DNA from: Acanthaster planci
Lineage: Eukaryota > Echinodermata > Asteroidea > Valvatida > Acanthasteridae
Direction of reading: 5' to 3'
Assembly: GCF_001949145.1 (NCBI RefSeq)
Contig: NW_019091358.1
Span: 2,108,432-2,172,431, forward strand
Length of the DNA stretch: 64,000 nt
A program made the position numbers and the translations under genes. This document shows positions 1 through 13,153 of the stretch, in pieces (the first letter of the stretch is position 1; each line of letters opens with the position of its first letter). Under the pieces are notes generated by a model. That model saw only the letters and a list, made by a program, of their open reading frames with translations, was not told the DNA's origin and did not search any database.

Positions 1-454
1 GGAGCTGGACCAGGGAGGTGTATAATAAAACTTGGACTTACAATGCCCTTAATCAGCTTATAGAGTCATTGAATCAACTCGCTGCCATTTTAACGAGCTG
101 AATACAAAGCTTTCCGGCAATGCCCGCCTTTGTTCTTCCTGACGTCAATAGAAGCGAGCCAACCCACGCTTTGTATTCGGCTCGGTAAATTGGCTCTAGT
201 TGGCTTCTTTTTCTTGCAAAGTCCATGTTTTTTTTTTATAAACGTCCGTGTGCTGGACACGCTCAGCTCTGAGCGAGGCGTTTTCCATCATACAAGCCTG
301 GCAACAATTACACAAGGGGCTCATTGAAATTTAAATTCTCAGATGATTACATGCTTATCATCAGCTGCTTTAGTTATGCATGTGATTTTCATTATTATTA
401 TAATTATTGGAGGATCATGCCGACAATTTTCGGCGTTTTTGTGATATTTCAACC

Positions 455-590
455 CCATCGGTGTCATTTTAAACAATCTCTGGTGTCTTTTAACATCCGT
501 AAATGTGTAAAATAATACCAGCAGTGTTCCAGTAGAACATTTTTGTGTGGTCACCTGATAATACCAAAAAGTGTCGTTTTTAACACCACA
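455..590 (+). repeat. Degenerate short tandem motif GGTGTCNTTTTAAC
   Basis: Three related units occur: GGTGTCATTTTAAAC at 460-474, GGTGTCTTTTAAC at 482-494 and GTGTCGTTTTTAACACCAC at 571-589. The last ends in the complement of the unit start (ACACC), so the array is partly palindromic. Arrays of this kind (GGTGT...AACACC) are known inside some animal MITEs and satellites. Boundaries and family are not resolved. Confidence 0.4.
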
Positions 591-3291
591 GTTTTTGTAG
601 CTTAAGCTGCCCTGTGGTAAAGAACGCAGCGTCGTATATGAGACCCCAATGGGATCGCGGCAATGATGTTTTTCTGACAAATGCTGTTTGTGAAATGTGC
701 TTTCTTGTGAATTCCGCGTAAAGCAACGTTTTATCATTCATTTTGAAGTATGTATAGAAAGGGCAGACTTTTTAAATCAGTTCAAACTGTCTACACTTTT
801 CAAGACAAAAGCTGATGCTGTTGTGTCATTTAAGGAAGACACTGCTCCATTGTACTTTTTGAAACCAACGTTTGCTCTTTGAAAACATAGCCGAGGGAGG
901 TTTTTGTACAGGTTTTCTTCCAGGCACTTTCACAATAAATTTCCCAACACAAGGACATTTATGCAAGCAAAATATGACAATGTCAGAATCTGGGCCCAAA
1001 TCAGTGTAACATTGAAGTTTGCCATTTCCCCAGGATGATATAGTTTGCTCATGAATACAGATAAACTCATTAACCAATACCTTAAATACAACAAATACAG
1101 CTCATTGATACAGGCGCATTTTTATGGTAGTATTTTAAGTACTTTAATTGTCAAAACTAAAATCCGACGTTTGACTAACAGTACTTTGGCTTGATTTTGA
1201 CATTTTATAAGAATTTTGTCCGAGAGTTTTTGATTGAAATCTAAGACATGTGAACAACGTTTTCACTCATTCACTTATTCATTTCGGCTATCACTCAGCA
1301 AACCGTATTAAATTGAAAACAAGCATAGAATGTTAAGGGTTATGGACTGCTCTTTATTTTTACAAAATGAGACATTATTTCCACCCAATAAAGGCAAAAT
1401 ACTCGGGAAACGTCACAGACTTGAAAGCCAAACCTGAAAGCAGCGCTACCAAACACTGCAATTTTTCTTCCGCCTGCTGACGCATTGACTGATTGGGCTT
1501 TCTTGCCAAGACGAGTGCCTCTTCTAGGCGTGACAGTTGCGCGAGAGCAGTTTACCGTTAATAAAGGTGCAGTCCGGGAAATTGCATTAGATGGAACTGT
1601 GATATTCGAAGGGAAACAAGTAGAAACTCGCCTTCCCTGAAAAATACCGATTTGAATTTTTGACGCTTTTGTTGCTCGACGTTTTTTTATATTATAATCT
1701 TCGTGTCATACTCAAATCTGCCAGCGTGAAAGTTTCAGCCGTTATAAAGAAAACCCATATTTGTTTGCTCTCTTTTGAGTAATGTTACCACTACACACAC
1801 AGTGTTAAGGCCATTCCATACTTCAGGTGAATGAGAAAACGAAGTGAATTTGACGTCATGAAAAATCTACAGCGATATTTCGCTTGAGTTGAAAACGTGT
1901 TCAACTTTTACAAATAGGCAGCGCAAATATTCCTGTCCGTGTTTGCTTTAGAGGGAAAGTATGAACCAGCCTTTAATACTGAAATGTGGATGGTATTTTT
2001 TAATCAAGTATCCGAGGAAGGATATTAGCCATAGACAAAGGAAGAACTGTTTAATCGACAAGTTGTAAACCATTTAAAGTCAGTGCCGTCATTTTTGGCT
2101 CTACCATGAAAACAGCAAAACATTGCGCCATTAAACAATGCCTCATTTCCACTCGGCACCTTTGGGGGGATTCAGGGGGCTTTCAGTGCTGGTAATGACT
2201 TCCTGGCTTCACATTGAAATCTCCGGTCGTCACAGATCATCTCGGCAGCAGTGTCGTCTTTCGTAATTTCGGGGACGGAAACCCAACACATCTTTTGCTC
2301 TAGTAGACAGGTTCAAGTTCCGTAATAGGTACCAAGGGAATGTTTATGGTCATTCGTCAACAAGGCGATGGTAGCCTTGAAATTTTGCTACTGTAGCAAA
2401 GTATCAAATAAATCTTTCCTTTCTTGTAACGCGGGTGTGTGACAAATACTGGCTGGAGCTGGCACTATCAATTATAATCACTGCGAACCTGAGAGCCAGA
2501 ACATGGACGTAATTTCAGAAGGATTCGTGTATATTGAAGAACCACACTCCATGAGTGTCGAGTTTTATTTTGAAGAAGCAAAATGACAAAAAAGAGTTCA
2601 AGACTGTAAATACATAGCAGGTTTTGTACAACTTAATTTATTCAGAGTTATGGCTGAATTCTCTACTAGCATGGACTGATGACAGTTACTTTTCAAATCA
2701 GCTTTTAAGCTTTGGAAGTAAAAAAAAAGAGCCGTTTGCCTACTGAAGTGGAATTCGGGTCACTCTATATTTCTCAAGGATAAATAATTACATTTTCCAT
2801 TCTGTTGGAATTATTCTTAGATCGTGGCTAATGCTTGTTTCATAAAAGATGGCAACCACCGAAACTTGCTCGTTTTGTCTGTATCTAAAATTACCGTACC
2901 CTTTTTGGAAGCTCATTGAGGTAAGCTGTGCAATGTAATTGACTGCGTTGTTTTAACAGCTGTCGATTTCTATGCCCAACCAGTAGTCGAAAATGTAAAA
3001 ACCATTCGGTATTAATTCAACTAGTATAGACAAGAGCATATTCTCAACAGATGCAGTTAGCGCGGAAAAAATGTGCGCTACTACCATGGCAAATGGGTGA
3101 AAATGCAGAATAAAATTACACCGAGAGTCAGGACCCTTACAACATTCATAGCGTCAAGGTAAGGACATTCATCAGTGGATATTTTACAACTGCTACGAAT
3201 AGCTCGGGGACGAGAAGATGGACATGTGTATTAAAGCCTGAGTGTCAGGCTCAATCAGGGACGATTTTTATATTAGGTCGGATTCGCCTCA

Positions 3292-3345
3292 CGGTGCATC
3301 CTGGTGTGCTTATACCGTCTCCCTCCTGGGCCTGCTGATGCACCG
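3292..3345. repeat. 9-bp perfect inverted repeat in a GC-rich patch
   Basis: CGGTGCATC at 3292-3300 and GATGCACCG at 3337-3345 are exact complements 36 bases apart, inside an unusually GC-rich patch (about 3285-3440). The arms look like a tRNA acceptor stem, but the enclosed length is too short and no D or T arm is present. Function unknown. Confidence 0.5.
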
Positions 3346-6300
3346 AGTGGTCAGCAAGCTTCGGTCAAATCAATCAATGGGTCCGTGGAGATCCAGCTAA
3401 GTGCTCACTCCTGGCAATCCATCACCCAAACCCGTAGACTCGCTAGCACCTTAGCCTAGACCTGGATATTCATACGATATCTACATAGTTGAATGGTTGG
3501 AAAGCCGAACATAAATCTTTCCCTGAGGCATGACTCCAACACAATAATCCTAAGCAGGTCTTACATATAAGCAGATAGGAATCAACGATAACCGTGCAAT
3601 TCACAGAAAATGTACAAATTTATCCCGACAGGAGAATGAGAAATTTTCATTTACAGGTGCAGTGCGGTTTAATAAGAAACAGAATACTTCCATAAGCCTT
3701 TTTCCTAATAGCGTTGTAAAAAATGAGTGTTCTGTTCTTTTTATCCCTTTTGTTATTAGATTCTAGTAAACGGGTCAACTCCTTCAAAGTGCCTACACTA
3801 TTACACTGGTGCTCCCAGAGGACGCATTTAACCCAGTTTAAACACAACGGTAAAAAACCTGTAATTTCTTTTTGTTTCAAATTGGCATCTGTGAAAACTG
3901 TGCCCGAAGCTTAAATGCTGTTACGAATGTGAAAGACTTAGAATTCACGTTTTTCTCTGAGGGTATCTGGTTGTGCTCTTTTAATCGCCAGACGCTCGAA
4001 ACGGTAAATTAGATGAAGTCCTCGGAAAAGTTTGGAGTTTTACCGCAATTAAGCGAATAAAATGGACGAAACAGACCACAAGACGTTACAACAGGTTTGA
4101 CAGGAAAGGCCACAGTGACATTTCGGCTGGACACGCAGCGTGTTCGCGACTGAATCGAGTTACGGTGCAACCTGAAGGCCGCCCGTCACCCGTATACAGC
4201 GTTCCGTGCGTGGACGGCCTGTCATTCTTGTGATTGGTGAAAAGTGGCTAAAGGGTACAAACAAGACTGCTTGTGGAGATGTTCTTCTTGTCTGGCTCCA
4301 CCCACTGTGCAAATTTAGAGACCTGTGATATATAACTCTCGCCTAAGCGTGCGCCTGACTTGTTCCAGGATCGAATTTCTTCAACCACAACCGTCAATCT
4401 CTCCCTGGCAATAATCTCATACTCGCTTCATTTGCACGACTCGGAAGCCTCCATGACATACGCCGCGGTCGAATGACACCGGATTAAACTCATATTACAC
4501 AGGAATTTAATGAGGCTTTGATTAAAAGTGCATCAACATTGTTTTTGTAGCTGCACTTTTTTCTGCCGAATGGCAGGCACAGACGGCCCAAAGCTAAAAC
4601 AAGCCATTATTACTCGCAGTAAATACACTCTTCAGACTCGAATTAAGCCCACGAGAAATACAGAATGCTATTAATATTTAATAATATTACCAGCAGAGGT
4701 GATCAGAAAGTGGGAAAAAATGTACGAATGTTTCATAAAAGACCTCAGGCTGGCCTCTAGGCCTATAATGGCTTATTGTCACGGTACTACAAACTATACT
4801 TAAAAGTAATTTTGCTGAAGATGGAAATAGACGCAAATAGTTTGAAATAACAGTGCTGTTCGAGAATTATCACATGATTTTACCATTCGTTGTGCTAATA
4901 TGTGTCTAGACATTGAGGTACCTATATATTACACGACGTAAGCTTAATTTTTTTCACTTACTGGGAAGACTCTGTTGATGGAACTTTCTGAATAATATTT
5001 CTCAGGGCTCGCAGACCTCTTTTCACAAGCGGATTGATGAGGGAGTAGGGAGGGGAAGTCTCGTTTTAGGTTCAACCTTCAACCTTTCTTCTTTCCAAAG
5101 TTCATATTACGCCAAGCAGATTCATCTTGCCCCCATTGCTTACGTGTTTATATAGCCGTTTTCAAGAACGGAATTGACGTCGGCCATGGGTGCGCCAGGT
5201 TTTCGGGTGTCTGCAGGATTTACATTCCGTGTCCTGAACGGCAACACGATCCAAAAAGCTTCCAGATTATTTCAATTCTCTCCATAACTTTCAAAACCTT
5301 TCATGGATTTGAAATCGCGCGATGCTACCTCAACCAAGTGATACGAGTGCCTATCATGATATCAGTATTGAACAGTGACTGAACACTGTTCATCAGTGCT
5401 GCGCAATCTCATTTTGTCTCAGCTCAGTTACGCTCACTTATGGTCATCTTTTCCACTGCAAGATAGTGATAGCACGGCCAGCCTATAGCGGGTAAGGACA
5501 TGAGCACATCCTGTATTGTGAGTTCCCGACTGGTCATAGGTCTTTTTTTCACTTTTGATATCAATATTTTTGTAGGAAAAGATTGTATCTCCCTCCCCAC
5601 CTTCCGCGGCAGCTCAGGCGGCTGAATGGCTGTACACCCGGTGGACCTCGTATTCCATCAGCCAGCAAACAACTAACGCACAAACACAAGTAGGCTTGTT
5701 AGCTGTTCCCTGGAACTGGTCCCCCTGTGTGCGTTCTACCCTTCGGCTAGGTTGCTTTTTGACCTCAAGATGCTGGGCCCACGGGAGCCTGGTAAACGGT
5801 TGATGGTTGTCAAAGATCGCTAGCGCTGAACCTACGCATGGATTATGCGCTATTTCTGAAAGTACTGTTTCGATGTTATGGTGTGATGGTTGTTTCATGT
5901 GTCCTGTGTAGCAGTGGTGATGGTATACGCTGGCAGTGCACTTAGTCACCGCTTTAAAGTTCCCGAAAGTGATGAAACCTTTATTTTTCAATCCTTTTTT
6001 TTTTTTGGTCAGACTAAGAAATATGATTACCACAATCGTTGCTTTTACCTGAACCATTTTTTTCTACAGAAAGTCAAACTCTGTTATGTTCCGAAATGTG
6101 TGCTCCGGCGAAAAATGCAGACATTCAAACTTTTCAATCCACTTATCCTTTCAATCCCGACGCAGCGGAGTGGGTTCGAAACTCAGGTGTAGTAAATTTT
6201 TTACCAATAGTATTAGTAAATTTCTGTCTACAGGTAAAAATGCATAAATCTCGCCCACTGTGCTGGAGCTGCACAAAACCTGCCGTCATCAGATGAAGTA

Positions 6301-7680
6301 CCTTTCATTGCAGTCATCTCCCCAAGCGCTGTGTGTTACTTAAAAGTGCCTACCTGTAATTTATGTGGACTCGGGAGTGTTTTATAATCGCTGTTCTTGC
6401 AACTTGAGCTGTTCCAAAGAAAGGCAAGGGAGTCATCGGGTGATGACGTCCGGTTGGAGGGTATAAAGGAGCCTTTCGCCCTGACCGATCGGCTGTCATT
6501 ACAAATGACAGATAGAAGTGTGAATTTACACCATCCTCTCGCCACTGCCGGTTTCATCGGGTTCTTAATTACCACTCCTCAGAAGGGATCTTTTACTGGC
6601 CGTAATAAGTTATCCGGCCTGCTATATTTGCAGATGGAATCTAGTAAGGTATATACAAAGACAACCAGCAAAGTTTGTACCAAGGGTGCTTTAAATATAG
6701 TTACCACAAATCTGCGGTAGTTTACTTTCAGAGTGTTTCGAAAAATGTAAACTCAACTTTATTAAAGGCGATTGCTTACCACTTCCAGTATTTCTTGAGA
6801 ATTTGTGTTGACCTGGTGTTGATAAGGAGGGAGTTAAGCAATAGTCGTGAAAAATGCTAGGTCTGGCTTAACTGGATCTCAATATATCAACCTTTACACA
6901 GATGGCATGTACAATTCTGGTTTGTCCACAGAAGCTTCGCTGCTCAAACACATGATTGAACACAATAAATACATGTGAAATGATCCACGTTTGGCTTTGA
7001 AGTGATTTCAAATCCAGAGTTTACAGCGATCATGAAGGCCCTCAAAGAATCGTCCAATAAACGAACGATGGCGAATTGAAATGCCTCCACTTCAATCAGA
7101 AGAACGTGCCTAACGCAACATGCAGTACAACACATGCACAACAGAGCACTCACATTGCAAACTAAAGGCAGCATGCATGATGAAGACAGAAACCAAAGGT
7201 AAAAAAAGTCCCGTGGAAAAGTCAGTTTTGTATATGCCATCGGAAATGGGGATATGTTTAGATACAGTTAAGCCGTACCTACTGTTTTTCAGGATTTTTG
7301 CCAAACATCCTTCTCATCAACACCAGGTAAATAAAAATATTCTCTGGAGTTCAGAATGTGGGTAAACCATCACCTTAAACGTTGTTTATTTTTTTACCAC
7401 CTTGTATTTCTCAGGATGTCCTGGAACCTCTTCGCACTAGTTAGCCATTTCTCATACATCTAGCCGTTTATATATCTCAAATACATATTTTGCTAAATGG
7501 AAAAACAAAATACAGATTTCCACAGGGGAGAAGTTTAAGAAGAGGATATGAGTACAGCTGTCCTTATTTTCAGCGCTAATTGTATTAGCTTCTGGAATAT
7601 CAACCACGACAGCGTAAGCTAATGAAAATGTAGTTTTTCTTGCTCCTTTGGTAAAAAGAAAGAGACATCGGAGTTCTTCA

Positions 7681-10600
7681 GCATGGGCGTCGGGAGGGGG
7701 GGAAGCCTAAAAGTACCCCCCCCCAAAAAAAGTAAAAATAAAAATAAAAAATAAGCGAACGTAATGAGAAAAACAGATAAAAGGGGGACGGGAATCACAA
7801 ATTTGCTTGAATGAAAACGTCAAAACTGCTAATTTTCACCAGTTTTTAGCTGATGAGTGCTTTGCTCCACTGGGCAATGCCCCCCTGGAAAAAGTGGTCT
7901 TTCCAAAATTATGCTAGCCACCCCATGTTTTTTGCAGTTCCTTTGATGTGAATAAAGCAATATTGTGAATGCAGCTCATATATCACTAAAAAATCGGACA
8001 AAATTGTAAGGTCTTCCAACTTGCATCACCATTGGTCTCATGACGCAAGTACACCTGCATCGAAATATAGTGGACGTTTAGTACTAATATCAGCAGGAGA
8101 ATTTCGTTTCAATCTATAAACTTCCCCCGAAGGACCTGTAGGGGATGAAGTGAAAACATAGCTAAGGGACACTTTTGTTACTCTTGTATTTTTTTGTTTG
8201 TTTTTGTTTTTGTCTTATTTTGAGGGGGGGGGCGTGATTTGAAGTTTTAAATTGCAGACACAATCCACTACAAATGAAATTATAGACAACCGGTGGGCCA
8301 AAAATACTGCAATAAATATCATATCTCATGGAACATGCACTAAAAGGGCAAGGTAATGGATCTTCTAACGGGAAGAAGACAAGGTTTGTGACATCTTTTA
8401 AGGAGCAACGTCAGTTTTTTAAGGCCAAGATGTTACCGAGAGAGGTAGGATCTTTATTATAGCAATTTTTCCAGACAAACCTGGAGGAATAGAACCACTC
8501 TATATAAAAACATAAATACATTTAAATATGACAATGTGAAAGAGCAATGTTAAATTTAAAAGTGCAAGATTTAATGCTTTGCAAGGTAATGCACTCATGA
8601 ATACTTGTAAGTCCTTCTCCAACGCACAACCGGCGTCCAACTCTCAAGTGCCGTGAAAACTTATTGATTTATATAGCATTACACTACTTGAGAGCGTTTC
8701 CTTTCGCTTCACATTTATGTTTTGGATCTAGGTAAACGGGACATACCCAGGGGCAAATGAAGATAAAAACAAAACGCAATGTACTCCGACAGCACCCGTG
8801 GACACAAAATGATCAAGATAAATCGAGCAGTCACGGACTCCAAGTAGCAAATTACAGCAAGGCTTGGAGATGGAGTGTCCTGAGTCGGTGGATGGAGGTA
8901 CAAGTGGATGGATATAGATCCTTCTCAGAAGGTTGTCACACAAGAGGTACTTTTACACCAAGAACACCTGCACAGTATTAAGTCCCTGGAGTGACTGTCC
9001 ACCACTAGTCCTTTACACGAGCAACTAGATACCGTACATTCTGATAAAATAGAGCACCTTGTAACTTTCCTGTACGTTAAAGGTAATGGGGCTTCAATCC
9101 TTCCCAAAAATCCTTGGGACACGAGATAACAGTTATATCCTCTCTCTAAGTCCCACACTCCTTGGTAAATCTAGGTATCTTAAAGCTTTAACACACTGGG
9201 CGCGCAATGAGACCCAACATTAAGGGAAGCCTGGCGTGTGTGTGTGTGATTGTACTATTCAATCTGTTTTATGTTCTTGTTATAAATAAAAAAAAATCAG
9301 CAAGAAAACATAACAGTGCAATATAGTGTAAACTTCTGTTTAATCCATACAAAAGAGGGCTGACGGGGGTGCCTCATCCGCACTAATTGTACAAAACAGA
9401 CTGGTATGATCGAATGGCGCCAGAAAATGTTTAAACAAACGCACACATTTCCCATTCAAGAGACAGCCAATAGATATTAAAGCAAGCATTTATAATCCAA
9501 CACTGTTTCCGTTCTTAATCACGACACTGAAGTCCCAAAGATAACTTGAAAAAATCGTAAGCTAATATTCTACTCTACGGCTATTTCTGCTAGACTCAAC
9601 AGAGGCTTGGCGTCGAAAGATGCATATTGTTCGCCAATGCTTGACTGAAACAAACGAAATCAATCTATACTTAAAAAGAAAACTTATGAGTCGTGTACAT
9701 TCGATCTTAAGAAACGTGAGGAAGGACATCCGCGTTTCATACATCTTCAAATGAAGGCAAAAGCAAATTTCCGGGAAAGGTGCTAAAATTTACCCAAATT
9801 ACCCAGACTGTTTTAAACATGAAGGATTAAAAGAAACACAAGCCACTGATTAATACCTTATTAATATTATTATTAACATTATTGGGTTATCATCTCCGTC
9901 TTATCACAGTTGCTTGTCGCAGGGGAAGAAGTTAACATGATAAAAAGAAAAGAAGGAAAAAAAATTCTCATTCCGATGTTCAGCTTTGAGGACCCGCGGC
10001 AGCAATACTGTTTCGTGTGCGTGTGCTTCAGGCATGACTTTCGTTAGCCACCAGGCGTGTCCGTACTTACAGTTCGGTAAATCGATGTTTACTAGACTGC
10101 GTGGAATCCAAAAATCCATAACGTTGGCAATACAGCCCACTAGCCACCGCTGGACTTGAAAACAAAAGTTGTCTCACTGTGACGCTGACCGTATAAGCTG
10201 TGTAACCTTTGTTGCGTGTAAAGAATAATTAATGGAAAGCGTAGATGTGGATCTTACTCTTTGACATGTACTTCAGAGAGAGAGATTTCGTATTTTCGCA
10301 TTAGTATGCCATTTATAAAGAGGATTCAGGCTGGAAATGCAATATTTTTGTTGTAGTTAATTACCTGAGAATTAAAGTGTTTGTCACTTCGTCCGAATAA
10401 CCAAAATATGACGTATGACCTCTCATCAAATCAAGCAACCTTTTTGTTGGAGGACTCATTGTCACTGGGAAATTCAACCACACCTTTTTGTTTCCTTTCC
10501 CTTCTCTCACAAAATCCAATCCGATTGTAGCTATGCCTGGAATTAATACGGACGCTGGAACTCAAGTACATACAACCACCATTAAAATTGGCCTTTTATC

Positions 10601-13120
10601 AGTCATCACTCCCTCCATTTCTTATTTGTGATGAGTTGCAGTGCCAATAAAGAAAGGCACTAAAATCAGAATATGTAGAAAAACGTACGTAGGTACAGAG
10701 CTGCACAATCCAAAGGGTAAAAAATTAGGGCTCCTTCACACAGGAACAACCACATGAACAACCACCCCCGAAAAAGGGTTCAGGAAATGCATGCGCGCGC
10801 TGTAGCAGTGGTAAGCTTAGACGTTAGTTGCGGTCTACTCGCCGCTTGTTCACTTTGTACCAATACATCTATGATGGGCAATGCAGTAGCACTCCTGTCA
10901 CTTAATACTTTCACTTAGCTTCAGCCAACAATAGTCTCCCAGCACCTTAGAGTAATGCAGGCTCTAATGTGTCTCCTAATTTGTGGTGCGGACTATCTGA
11001 AAACTAATGGCTGCGTCCCTGCAAATCTATATGCCCATACCCTGACAGCCAAGACAGACACAGAACTCACCTGACAGTGAGAGGTATGCTACAGCAGTGG
11101 TTGCGATCGGTGTTTCAAAACTGAACTGTTCTCACACAGTTGACGATGTCTGTTTTCGTGACTTTCCGTCGCATTATTTGCTTTGCGTTGTGGGCTATGG
11201 CTGACGGAATTTGAAAAAGTGTACGGGTGAAAGTAAAACCTCCCTTATTCATTAATTTGCACTTTGTGAACAGGTAAATGGCCAGATACTTGATATTTTT
11301 TTTAGCCCTACAACATTGAAATACTACAAAGTCCTTATGGATTTGACACGGTTAAGGTAATAAAAAGTATCTATGTTGGGCCTCTTTATGTGGCCAAGAA
11401 ATGTCAGACTTCGTCAATTTTTTTTTTCTGACGAAGCTTGAAACTTTAAGTTCTTTGTTCTCAGTTTAATACCATGGTTTTTCCCATGTGTGTTGAAATC
11501 AGCTTCACAATTGACTACAGAGTATGTCGTACAATGACAATATACAATACAGTTGGGGAAATGCAAAGATTGGAAAAAACAACTCTACAAGAAGCTGGGG
11601 TGTAGACTGTAATGATGAATATTACGGCCACAACTTTCAAGACAAAAATGCGTGAGCTGTGGGGGGGGACCAGGACACAAAAATACAATAACTAGGAGGA
11701 AAAGTAGAAAATTGTTGGACGTTCATTATGGATAACCAGGACACAGACTATTCGGAATTCAAGTCATCCACATTTGCATCACCCCCGCCGCACGGGTCTA
11801 ATCTCACCGCATATGGGATGGGAGGGCTCTGTATGTCCTTGCTGTGTTTCAGTTATTAATGCCCAAGAAAAGAAATTTCGCTGTGGGCAAGGCATTACAA
11901 TTTTCCCACCACCCAGGCCTTGTTAGGCCTTGGTAAACCGTATGACCTCGGGCTCTAACATGATGAATTTCAATCCCGCCCGGGCTCACGCGGCCTAATA
12001 ATTTCAAGTTTTGGGTATATCAATGAGGGCATTTCTTACCTGAGGGGATGCTGGCGCTATCATTATCTAGTCATTACATCTCAAAAGCTGCCCGAGGCCG
12101 TATTGACGACAGTGCGGTTGCCCAGTGGCCAGCCGTGACAAGGCTTGTCAAGTCACGTAACCAGCCCTTACCAGAGACGCTCCGAGCATTCAACAGAAGA
12201 GCCTTAACTTCCGCCCAGGCGAAAGTTCATTCTGTGTGCGGGATTGAATTTTAGAGTTCGTGCCTAGACTTCAGTTTCTGTAACCCTCTACATTTTAACC
12301 ACCTTACAGTTTGTACAGTGGGAGGCGAATAACCGAACGGGTGTTTAGATTCCAGGTTTTGAAATGCATGTTGGCTTTTGCATGTTTGCAGAGATTTTGA
12401 AAATCTAAGACCTGAAATAAAAAAGCTTGTCTGACCTGTCAGCACTTAATTCTCTTCCTCTCAAAATCGAACATCAGTATGGTTTCCATGGTTTCCATCC
12501 TAAGATGACTTAGGCTTTTTTTTTACCATAAATCTCACTGTGCATATTCAGGAAGCGCTTTTAATTCGACGGTAGCCATTCATTATTGCACACCCATCCA
12601 CCCCCCGGTAAAAATTGCAAGCTTTTAGATGTACAATACCGTTTCAGGGAATATGTCTTATATAGTTGTATTTAGAAAACAACAATCCAGTGAATGGTCC
12701 CTTTAGTACTACTACGCCTCTTAAACATAGAAACAACCTTCTTAAACATAGAAAAATCAACCAACAGAATTCAAATAATGACACCGGTGAACGTATTAGG
12801 TTATGGGAACCGACCAACCCGTCGATTGATGAACCACTATCCGAACACATGAAAGTTCTAGTTAATAACATGTAGCGGTTAAATATGCTAAGGAAGTAAA
12901 ATTGTTATGAGAGGAAAGGAATCTGTCATCTCTGCGTTGACATGAAAAACGAGGAATACGCCGTTATTTTCAGTAAAGCATTCTATAACCTGAATGTCAG
13001 CATCGCGCAAGGAAGTTTTGTGTTAGATTGACTTCACATTCAGTTCGTGACACATACTCCTTTAATCAGTTCCTTGTTAATTGCGACAGAATTTTCTTTG
13101 TGGTATCTGGACTAGGATCT
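7681..13120. other. Gene-free DNA with poly-G/C runs and transposon-like debris
   Basis: No supportable gene. Seen: a CATGGGCGTCGGGAGGGGGG block at 7682 (similar to hAT-type termini) followed by a C9A7 junction (7716-7731), a T-rich stretch ending in G9 at 8224-8232, a short (GT)n at 9236-9248, an 8-bp hairpin around a T/C tract at 11409-11436, a G8 run at 11661-11668 and the SINE-like piece at about 11.8 kb. Confidence 0.5.
11800..11945 (+). mobile_element. Degenerate SINE-like fragment
   Basis: The stretch around GTGGGCAAGGCATTACAATT (11883-11902), followed by TTCCCACCACCCAGG, resembles the widespread invertebrate repeat module built on 'GGGCAAGGCACTT...CACCCAGGTGTAAA', found in many tRNA-derived SINE-like repeats. 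The resemblance is from recognition of the motif only; no Pol III box pair or tail can be delimited. Immediately after it is a short direct repeat of AGGCCTT (about 11915-11932). Confidence 0.3.
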
Positions 13121-13125
13121 TATTT

Positions 13126-13153
13126 TTTATTTATTTATTTATTTATTTTTTTT
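13126..13153 (+). repeat. (ATTT)n microsatellite
   Basis: Several consecutive ATTT/TTTA units run into a T stretch. Simple low-complexity DNA with no coding meaning. Confidence 0.8.

Larger units (their letters stand above)
1..7680. other. Gene-free AT-rich DNA
   Basis: No supportable gene. Open frames here, including a 147-codon one on the - strand at 5614-6057, show no domain and overlap on both strands as expected by chance. Items seen: the degenerate GGTGTC array (455-590), an inverted repeat at 3292-3345, a GC-richer patch at about 5600-5870, and an 8-bp hairpin at 6493-6511. Confidence 0.6.

Noticed and set aside
3293-3344. Acceptor-stem-like GGTGCAT...ATGCACC pair
   Set aside because: Only 52 bases in total and no internal tRNA arms, so not a tRNA gene.
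5614-6057. 147-codon - strand open frame
   Set aside because: No domain, lies over a GC-richer patch with few stops, and overlaps open + strand frames.
7682-7927. Possible 246-bp TIR element with CATGGG ends
   Set aside because: Only six terminal bases match cleanly, and the 8-bp flanks (TTCTTCAG and TTTTTTGC) are not a duplication.
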